In this document: positions 58,901 through 64,000 of the stretch, piece by piece | Numbering within the stretch: the stretch's first letter is position 1 | Layout of the letters: the number at the start of each line of letters is the position of its first letter | Assembly (NCBI RefSeq): GCF_029227915.1 | Contig: NC_079878.1 | Span: forward strand, 18,602,001 to 18,666,000 | Origin: Hydractinia symbiolongicarpus | Lineage: Eukaryota > Cnidaria > Hydrozoa > Anthoathecata > Hydractiniidae | DNA: 64,000 bases | Direction: 5' to 3' | Translations under genes and position numbers: made by a program | The notes under the pieces: generated by a model | The model's database searches: none | Told to the model about the DNA's origin: nothing | What the model saw: only the letters and a program-made list of their open reading frames with translations

Positions 58901-61900
58901 TGCAAATCCACATTGGATGATTGTAGGTGGTCATATACAACTCTTTGGCTAACAATAGATTTCTCTTGAAGATTCTCAATCAACAGTTCTTTATTGATAC
59001 TAAATCCCCGTTCAACAGCAGATTGACTGTGTGATAATGTGAAGATCACTTTACAGATGGCCTATAACGCTTTTTGATCTTTGAAATACGGCCTTAGGAA
59101 TTCATCCACTCTTGATTTGCTGAAATCAAATTGCACAAACTCTTCCTTAGTAAGTGCGTCGAGCGATGACAAGAATTTCTCAAGCTCTTCTTTTGCAGAA
59201 TCTGCCACAGAAGGCAACACATGATCAACCTGATGAAGCTTTTCAACCAGAGATATAAACTGACTTGTAGCTTTCTGTTGGTTCTGTACCATATTGACTG
59301 GTGATAATGAGGAGAAGCATCGAACGATAAGATACTTCAAAGGACTTCTCTCTTGTAGCTTCAATATCAGATTAGTTAAAAAAGCCACACAATCTTTTCG
59401 GAACTGATGTTTTACCCCATGTGTTATCTCTATTGACCGCAAGATAACCTTTACAGCTGTGCCTGTGTTCACCATGTCAACTGATTCTGGACCTCCTCAA
59501 CATCAATGTTAATAAGTTAATATATTCCTGTCCCATGCTACAAGCTAGAACTATGCTAGGACTCCCTTCCTTAGATGAAACATTGATTGAAAACGATTTT
59601 ACCACACAGATAACATCAATATAAGTTATCATTGCTTGTAAACTAAGCAGTCACATGACATAATGTATAATAAAACAAATTTATAGTATAATAAAACCAA
59701 ACACAACTATGTTATATTGCAACAAAGCTTGACAATGAAACTGTTCAAAAAATTGAAATTAAGTTTTCTTGAAATTTATGCTACAAAATATAAACTGCAA
59801 AATTATTCAGCCAGTCAAAAACTTAGGTTGTCAAGGAAAAAAAGTTCCATGACTTTTCCATGACTTTTTTATGAAAATCCTGTTTTCCATGACTTTTTCC
59901 AGACCAAATAAAATTCCATGACTATTCCATGATTTCCAGAAATTCCATGACTTGTGGCCACCCTGTAATCATTAGCCATGTTTATCGATCACTAACGACT
60001 CTGTGCTCTTGGAAAATTATTTCGAAATACACAAGTTGTTTATTCGCAGAGAATTTAATACAGAAATTACGCGCAAAATGATTTGCGCAAAAATTATTAC
60101 ACACGAAAATATAATTACACAGCATACACAAAAGAAACAGAAATTTTGTTTGAAACACAGGATTTAACTATTTTTTCCTTGTTATTCGTGGGGAAACCCC
60201 GCGAAATACATTCTATTGCTATGCGCAAAAATTAGTACGAGCCAAATAGGTTTTTTTTTTTTTGTTATACCAAATAAGCCTATTACCCTATCCCGTTCCG
60301 AGTCGACGGTCAGGTGAGCGATACTGGCTCTGATGTTAGGCAACCCGATTGTGAAAGGACAAGGATGCCTGTTACCGTGAAAAAATTTACTGGAAAACTA
60401 TTGTTTTTTTTGTTGCGCGCATAAAATAACGCCTCCATACTGCCTATCTTTAAGTTGGCATTTACTCAGGGACAACTATTTCTGGTATGTTTTAACATTT
60501 GTTTTCGAGCTATATTCAAGGGAGTGTTTTATATTTGTATATTGAGTAAGTGAGACAATAGTATATATACCTCTATATAGTTATGAGTAAAAACGTTGTA
60601 TGACACATAGATGTCTTGGTCCTACCATAACAAGACTATCCTGCAATCCCTTCTATAGACAACGAAGGCTATATACAAAGGATTTTTCAGATCTCAAATG
60701 TATTTATTATCGTGAGTAGCATATTCGCCAGCTGTTGATAGGTATGGAGTTAGGTTTTATGAAAGTTTTACTACGAACATCTTAAACCGACGCCAATTAG
60801 GAACGTGTTCAAAAACTGTGTGACGTTTTAAAATTTTTATTTTTAACAGTTTTTTACCTAGAAGTGCATAAATCAGGGTTACTTCAATATCTAAGTTCAA
60901 AATTTTGAGGAGTGACTCAGTTCAATACAGTCTTTAAGCTCAGTAAGTTTAAAAAGTATTCTAAGTGAAGGTTGCAGGCTTACATGTGATTTTGTGTTTT
61001 GTTATATTTGTAAGCCTGGAATGTTCACTGCATTGATTAGACTGAATACCGCACTGGAATTTGGATCTTTATGAGTTACTCTTGCACTGGAACTATCCGG
61101 GTGAAAGCTTTTCAGTTGTTTAAAGTGAAATTTATTGGCTTACATGTCAATATAATTTTAGTTTTTTTATACATAATATTGAATAATATCTAATTTACTT
61201 AAAGCTTAAATCTTAAAAATTTGAGAGGTTGTCAAGATCAATGTATACTATATTTATTTAAAATATTTATGTGGCTCTAAAGAGCCACATAAATATTTTA
61301 AGTTTTGTAGTTAGAACAACTGGATACCCACCGCGAGTGTACAAAATATTGTTTACATGTGGCCATTCCTCGACAGTAGGTGTTCCAGTCACCTAGAATT
61401 ACAGATAAAAAATGAAAGTAACCACAACAAATAAAAAACAGATTTTGTCTGAGATAAGGCACTTACTTTAAAAATTTTATTTAACTGATCTTGTGCACTT
61501 TTTACACCTGGGAACAATGGGTAACCGCTAATCATCTCTACAAAGATACAGCCAACACCCCTGTACACAAACAGAAATAAATAGGTACATTATTTACGCA
61601 GATATAACAATTACATATGTGTATAAATGGTCATGTTACCACATATCCAGTGAGGTTGTGTAATGTGTCGAACCAAGTAAAACGTCCGGTGGTCTATACC
61701 TGAAAATATTGCACATATCTTCTTGACAAATTTTTAACACACAAGTGCAGAGGGAATGAATAAATTACATGATCATCCAGCGCGAATTGAAAATTCATTC
61801 ACTACCGTCCGAGAAAAGAGAAGCTCTGTTAAGGAGCTAAACATGAACAATATTTATTACAAGCAGCTTACCACAAAGTGACTATTTCGTTTGTATACGT

Positions 61901-64000
61901 TTGGCTAGGAACTGACTTCGCACGAGCTAATCCTGAAAGCAAAGTAGAGAGTCATTATTTAGCAGTCCCCTCGTTTCTACTAATAATAGGGGTCAACTCC
62001 AATATAATGAAACACTTACATTATACACTGCGGTTTTTATAAATAGTCAAAAAATAATAAAACTAAACTGGTTATTTTGTATTAAAGTTGGCATCGTCTG
62101 TAAGTCATCTGGAGATAAATATATACTCAAAGTTGTCCAAATCAGAAATATTGTTACAGCTAGTCACTTTTAGCAAATATTTCCAGGTGACATAGAAATT
62201 TTTTATGATTTTATTGTACTTTTTTAGATCTTTCCAATTAACCAATTTCACACAAACGAACAAAGAAACGAACAAACAAAGTCAAGACATTTACATTAAT
62301 TACCGAAGGGCTGTGGTATGAGGTGTTTAGCATGTTACAGTATATAAAATGGTGTTTGTAATGGTACTAAATATTTAAGTATTTAAATTGACTTTCCATG
62401 AAAAAATAGAACTTGAATAAACGTGGTCACACATGATACTTACCAAAATCTGCCAATTTTAACTCTCCACGATTACTCAACAAAATATTTTGAGGTTTAA
62501 TATCCCTAACAATAAAAACAATACACGCACAGGAAGTTTGGGTGCAGTTGATACTGCCATGAAATATTCACATTTTATTTAGCGAAGTAGTTGTTAAAAA
62601 TCTCACTCTTTAATCCCAAGCTCAATTCCATAGCTTATAAATCAATTAACAAGATAAAAAACATACGGTGTATCATAGTGTGGATAAGTTGTTCATTTTA
62701 CCATAAAAACACTTACCTATGCAAAATCTTTTTTTGATGAATATAACAAAGACCACGAAACAACTGGAACAGAAGTAGCTAAACGCATATTATTATCACT
62801 ATTATTGTATTAAACTTATTAACCTAGGATAACAACAAGGCTATCGACAAGGGTCCTATGGAAAATCTGTGCAAGACAATAATCACTCAACTAGACAACC
62901 ACTAAGCCATATCAATCCTATTCTCATGCTGAACGCTAAGCAGAGTGGATAGATTTATACTATAATTATAATCTCTATTATCTATATTATAATCTATATA
63001 TTTATAATCTCTGACATGACTCGGTTGAAATTTAAACTCAAGATCTTCCTCACGGGTAACAAACGCTCTACCATAATGCTACCAGTATGACAGAAAAAAA
63101 TTATATACCCGAAAGGACAGTTTTCAGCAGGACAACATTGCAGAAAAGTACCGTCCATAGTTTAGTTATTGTTATTATCTTAGGAGCAATCTATTTAGAA
63201 CATAGGCATTATGTAACTGATGTTTTGACCCCATTTACATATGGCACGCAGCTGTCCACTGTCAGGACAACGCTCCCTCTCTTTTCGATCTTACGTACGT
63301 AATTTCACTGTTCACTCCTCTTTGTAACCCAACCAGTAAGATACCATCATAGTAAAGTAACGTATAATACACAAAAAAGTTGATTAAGATATCTTCCATT
63401 TCTTTATCTTAAAGCACTTTTTCGAGCGTTGTATCGAATTAGAGAATATAATATATTAGATGATGCGTGTTAATGAGTGGCAAGGCACAAGAAGACAGTG
63501 CCCAGTCGTTGCACATACCTTGGCGTTTTGTGCATGCAATCCAAACGGTCTCTCTTCTAGAAACATGCATAAGTCTGTATGCTGAAAGATATATTTATCA
63601 TGAACAATAGAAAATGCTAATTTGTCAAATTACGTCAAAATGAATAAAAATTTCGTGATTTTGTAGCACCGTAAAATGATGTATTTTGAAGGTATTAACA
63701 CTAAAAATTGTAAATTTTAATGAAATTCGAACAATTAATTTGACAACTTAAATTAGTGAAAATATGTGTCCGTAAAATTTAATTTTAAAGAAATTATAAG
63801 AATATATCATTGAGTTGTATTACTGCTTTTGCAATATTAAATATGCCAAACGTTTCAAAATAATGAAATGCAATGTGAAAATAAATTTTGTACCCGCAAA
63901 ATTTAATATCTTTTGAGTTATCGGTTTTAACTTGCAGATGTTGCCTTCCAACTGATTCGGTATTCATGGCTGTTTTCAAAAAATACCACAACATTCCACT
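43964..64000 (-). CDS. CDK14: CDK14/CDK15-like PFTAIRE cyclin-dependent kinase (partial)
   Basis: A Ser/Thr kinase of the PFTAIRE CDK group (CDK14/CDK15, fly Eip63E). In other animals these pair with cyclin Y at the plasma membrane and act in Wnt-linked and cell-cycle signalling. Exons in transcript order are 63,581-63,519; 62,778-62,717; 62,505-62,444; 61,932-61,872; 61,699-61,640; 61,560-61,467; 61,392-61,332; 44,297-44,200; 44,116-44,026; and possibly 43,980-43,964. All have GT-AG sites and all phases fit. Visible motifs are HTDLC (hinge), a catalytic-loop HRDIKPQN formed across a splice, [14 protein letters not shown] (DFG and activation segment), [29 protein letters not shown], and C-lobe NRISASDAL and YFIDLP. 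The N-terminus, glycine loop and PFTAIRE helix lie beyond the right edge. The 17-kb intron before the last exons is filled with transposons. CDK14 versus CDK15 cannot be decided. Confidence 0.93.
44026..44116 (-). CDS. CDK14: CDK14-like exon: RISA motif and end of kinase fold
   Basis: 91 bp. Acceptor TTCCTTAG|CTT, donor GCAG|GTTAGT. Encodes [18 protein letters not shown], then [12 protein letters not shown]. This is the final kinase segment (K/T-NRISA--AL-H-YF-DLP) of the CDK family and continues the 44,297 exon in phase after an 83-bp intron. Confidence 0.88.
44200..44297 (-). CDS. CDK14: CDK14-like exon: C-lobe, beyond a 17-kb intron
   Basis: 98 bp. Acceptor GTTTTTAG|AC, donor ACAG|GTTAGC. 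The first two bases complete a GAC codon with the phase-1 base of the previous exon. Encodes [24 protein letters not shown] and EMADKMLQ, matching the region just before the CDK RISA motif. Confidence 0.85.
44360..44889 (-). mobile_element. Helitron-family copy with 5' end and R1 units
   Basis: Minus-strand 5' end A|TCTTCTATATAATAATACAGAGACTG at 44,889, a short (TG)n, then two R1 units (TTGATCAGCG...ATCTATACGATAAAGGCAAC at 44,580-44,660 and again near 44,450). The 3' hairpin-CTAG end is missing. It sits in the long CDK intron only about 60 bp from exon 44,200-44,297. Confidence 0.65.
45391..48505 (-). mobile_element. Second Helitron copy, split by an RPA-gene insert
   Basis: The 3' end at 45,391 (minus) reads AGTGGA-TTCT-TCCACGGG, ATTTCGA, CTAG|T and matches the complete copy at 35,705. 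Homology stops at about 45,505 (CTGCATTATT) and resumes at about 48,120 (TTTATACCCGCTGAAATAAAACG), where the first copy is continuous. The body then follows the first copy to about 48,505, where it is lost before a 5' end. The 2.6-kb intervening block carries the RPA-like gene. Confidence 0.65.
45564..46828 (+). CDS. RPA-like ssDNA-binding protein, two OB folds plus zinc ribbon
   Basis: Exon 1 (45,564-45,660; [10 protein letters not shown]...AKSLAG) has a donor CTG|GTAAGC. The acceptor ATTGTAG at about 45,833 joins in phase to [18 protein letters not shown] and continues to 46,500. Visible are an OB-fold-like segment (GYVANLSP...FFDFNLIQ...[12 protein letters not shown]), a second one ([14 protein letters not shown]...[13 protein letters not shown]) and, in a second frame from about 46,500, a ribbon [21 protein letters not shown] followed by VIFTLLNS. 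This order resembles RPA70 DNA-binding domains A, B and C. A frameshift (or unusual intron) separates ribbon from body, and the frame closes at 46,828. A polyadenylation-like AATAAA follows at about 47,015. RPA-like proteins are known passengers of some Helitrons; that link is inference here. From 46,830 to 48,100 no other gene is seen. Confidence 0.6.
48845..49080. repeat. R4 interspersed repeat, copy b
   Basis: Direct copy of 31,965-32,215 with small substitutions and indels. It lies between the split Helitron and the (CATC)n array. Confidence 0.7.
49307..49754. repeat. (CATC)n microsatellite, about 112 units
   Basis: 448 bp of uninterrupted TCCA/CATC tetranucleotide. All frames are open, which produces long spurious IHPS and MDGW ORFs on both strands. 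Confidence 0.98.
49760..50879. other. Intron stretch without genes
   Basis: AT-rich. Contains a short (GA)n at 50,493-50,509 and, at 50,715-50,812, CATAACCCGCACCACATTATAA... followed by TATAAGCCGCGGGTTATA and AAAATACGGTA. That pattern resembles ends of a DNA transposon. Confidence 0.45.
50880..51480 (+). pseudogene. LINE RT fragment (fingers to palm)
   Basis: RT reading: [48 protein letters not shown], then after frameshifts VFRGVPQG and a degraded IFKYA-DADIMYI catalytic region. Gene order and motifs are those of jockey/CR1-type RTs. Endonuclease and tail are absent. A Helitron-like element follows 80 bp downstream. Confidence 0.8.
51562..52287 (+). mobile_element. Non-autonomous Helitron-like element (726 bp)
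   Basis: 5' end A|TCTATATAATAATACGCC, then TCTGTGTGTCTGTCTGTC. The interior carries two R1 units (CTTGATCAGCCTTTCAAG at about 51,969 and CTTGATCAGCGCTTTAAAC at about 52,131). The 3' end has GTGGATTTTTCCAC hairpin, GGGCTTTATCGA, then CTAT|T, where other copies have CTAG|T. Ends and flanks otherwise follow the Helitron rule. Confidence 0.72.
52598..53043. mobile_element. 446-bp TIR element (MITE) flanked by TA
   Basis: The left end TTA|AAGCTAAAATACACTGTAAG and right end complement AAGGCTAAAATACACAATAAG continue together through TTTAAACAGACTGTTTA, giving TIRs of about 55 bp. TA lies on both sides (52,596-52,597 and 53,044-53,045). No ORF is seen. Confidence 0.7.
53115..56290 (+). pseudogene. 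Decayed Helitron-type replicase/PIF1-like helicase
   Basis: N-terminal pieces (53,150-53,480) read [18 protein letters not shown], then [17 protein letters not shown] and [11 protein letters not shown], which resemble the region upstream of Helitron Rep domains (Helitron-like N / DUF6570-type). Middle pieces read [12 protein letters not shown] and [17 protein letters not shown]. The helicase part starts at about 55,225 with [18 protein letters not shown] (Walker A with S/T replaced by Ile). It continues with VGDIAQLLPIGDH at about 55,345 and [18 protein letters not shown], then [21 protein letters not shown] and LLSRVR, the C-terminal signature of PIF1/Helitron helicases. More than ten stops and frameshifts make it a fossil. 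The HUH catalytic motif of Rep was not identified, so an origin from another PIF1-like gene is possible. Confidence 0.7.
56630..57975 (+). pseudogene. Second RPA-like ssDNA-binding protein, decayed
   Basis: A possible first exon (56,630-56,709; [17 protein letters not shown]) has a donor TCG|GTAATA. The body from about 57,034 reads [25 protein letters not shown] and [18 protein letters not shown] (OB fold A). It continues [19 protein letters not shown] and MDDLN (OB fold B), then [22 protein letters not shown] and a four-cysteine ribbon ([15 protein letters not shown]...[10 protein letters not shown]) followed by CPCGF and [13 protein letters not shown]. This is the same domain order as the protein at 45.6-46.8 kb but low identity. 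At least four frameshifts are present. It lies directly downstream of the helicase fossil in the same orientation, which suggests one former Helitron with Rep/helicase and RPA ORFs. Confidence 0.55.
58242..59965 (-). mobile_element. hAT-like DNA transposon (1.72 kb)
   Basis: TIRs are CAGGGTGGCCACA at 58,242 and its complement ending at 59,965, with TAATC on both sides as the likely target duplication. Subterminal TTCCATGACTTTTCCATGA repeats lie inside both ends, more numerous on the right. It contains one transposase fossil on the minus strand. A 5-bp duplication is shorter than the usual 8 bp of hAT. Confidence 0.8.
58732..59475 (-). pseudogene. hAT-like transposase C-terminal part
   Basis: Two stretches in one frame (59,475-59,065 and 59,061-58,732) are separated only by a TAG at 59,062-59,064. 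Motifs are [28 protein letters not shown], then [19 protein letters not shown], the VERGFS motif of the hAT C-terminal dimerisation region. A lysine-rich tail ([14 protein letters not shown]) ends the protein. The N-terminal BED finger and the RNase-H core are missing, and an upstream in-frame stop precedes GGPESVDM. It is inactive. Confidence 0.7.
59970..61300. other. CDK intron, no gene seen
   Basis: Non-coding. It ends in a strong hairpin: 21-base arms at 61,258-61,278 and 61,281-61,301 with a 2-base loop (core ATGTGGCTCT/AGAGCCACAT), close to the donor of the 61,392 exon. Confidence 0.6.
61332..61392 (-). CDS. CDK14: CDK14-like exon: GTPTVEEWP
   Basis: 61 bp. Acceptor TTCTAG|GTG. Of two donors (CGCG|GTGGGT and GGTGG|GTATCC) the first gives phase 1, which fits the next exon at 44,297. 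Encodes [21 protein letters not shown] strong 21-bp-arm hairpin lies about 30 bases into the following intron. Confidence 0.85.
61467..61560 (-). CDS. CDK14: CDK14-like exon: helix F-G
   Basis: 94 bp. Acceptor TACAG|G, donor AAA|GTAAGT. Encodes [19 protein letters not shown] and DQLNKIFK. Confidence 0.92.
61640..61699 (-). CDS. CDK14: CDK14-like exon: P+1 loop
   Basis: 60 bp. Acceptor TTTTCAG|G, donor ATGTG|GTAACA. Encodes [29 protein letters not shown] is the PFTAIRE-group form of the CDK YRAPE loop. Confidence 0.93.
61872..61932 (-). CDS. CDK14: CDK14-like exon: activation segment
   Basis: 61 bp. Acceptor TTTCAG|GA, donor TTGTG|GTAAGC. Encodes [19 protein letters not shown]. The AKSVPS-TY-NE-VTLW run is diagnostic of the CDK14/15 subgroup. 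Confidence 0.93.
62444..62505 (-). CDS. CDK14: CDK14-like exon: catalytic loop and DFG
   Basis: 62 bp. Acceptor GTTAG|G completes Arg of HRD; donor TTTG|GTAAGT splits the Gly of DFG. Encodes [11 protein letters not shown] and GELKLADF, with catalytic Asp, Lys and metal-binding Asn and Asp all intact. Confidence 0.93.
62717..62778 (-). CDS. CDK14: CDK14-like exon: helix E
   Basis: 62 bp. Acceptor TTTAG|CTA (chosen over the internal TTCCAG because it supplies LLLFQ). Donor ATAG|GTAAGT, phase 2. Encodes [15 protein letters not shown] and the first two bases of the Arg in HRD. Confidence 0.92.
63017..63086 (-). other. tRNA-like segment in CDK intron
   Basis: On the minus strand TGGTAGCATTATGGTAGAGC (A-box-like) is followed about 40 bases on by GAGTTTAAATTTC, a mutated B box, then AACCGAGTC. 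It is read as a decayed tRNA gene or SINE head. Confidence 0.4.
63519..63581 (-). CDS. CDK14: CDK14-like exon: hinge region
   Basis: 63 bp, 21 codons, phase 0 at both ends. Acceptor TTTCAG|CAT, donor AAG|GTATGT. Encodes [21 protein letters not shown]-type sequence that follows the EYV of the kinase hinge. The preceding exon is outside the window: nothing between 63,600 and 64,000 matches. Confidence 0.92.

Noticed and set aside
60960-61250. C-terminal CDK exons in the stretch just below 61,332
   Set aside because: No reading here matches the CDK C-lobe; the matching exons were found at 44 kb.

Overview
This is an AT-rich animal nuclear window. The most likely source is a cnidarian, probably a medusozoan. 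Four things point that way: spliced genes with GT-AG introns, a PFTAIRE-type CDK, a mix of CR1/L2-like LINEs, a THAP/YqaJ (ISL2EU-like) DNA transposon, Helitrons, hAT and TIR elements, and fossil domains (VPDHLKTQEMC repeats, P2X7-tail-like cysteine motif, RPA-like proteins) that I associate with cnidarian repeats. No bacterial gene, operon or CRISPR array is present. Species assignment is inference.

Only one clear host gene was found. It is a CDK14/CDK15 (PFTAIRE) cyclin-dependent kinase on the minus strand that enters from the right edge. Seven exons lie between 63,581 and 61,332. The C-terminal exons lie about 17 kb further on, at 44,297-44,200 and 44,116-44,026. Splice phases match at every junction, including across the long intron. 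That intron (44,298-61,331) holds Helitron copies, two RPA-like ssDNA-binding genes, a decayed Helitron-type replicase/helicase, a LINE fragment, a 446-bp TIR element, a hAT element and a 448-bp (CATC)n array.

Left part, 1-19.7 kb. This holds a fragment of a VPDHLKTQEMC-repeat protein with a zinc ribbon, several LINE fragments (one interrupted by a fold-back insert), a TTAA-flanked 1.26-kb transposon, and a minus-strand LINE (15.9-18.7 kb) with a 2A-like motif, PHD finger, endonuclease and RT that ends in a long microsatellite. The repeat family called R2 here appears at 1.9 kb and, inverted, at 19 kb.

Middle part, 19.9-31.6 kb. A CR1-like LINE with an SGNH-esterase ORF1 is split by a 7.9-kb insertion flanked by TA. 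Removing the insertion and one TA restores the LINE reading frame exactly. The insertion has inverted ends beginning CACTGATAAATTT, clusters of GACTCC/GGAGTC near both ends, and in the middle two convergent, damaged genes: THAP-coiled-coil-DDE transposase (plus) and SWIM-YqaJ nuclease (minus). These are joined by an internal deletion.

Right-middle part, 31.6-44 kb. This is repeat-dense. It includes a complete 1.76-kb non-autonomous Helitron (A|TC...hairpin...CTAG|T), an unusual RT fragment, a 532-bp long-TIR MITE, a THAP-domain fossil and a P2X7-tail-like fossil.

Most coding-looking DNA here is mobile-element wreckage. No intact transposase or RT was seen. Family names rest on motif recognition by eye and were not checked by database search.
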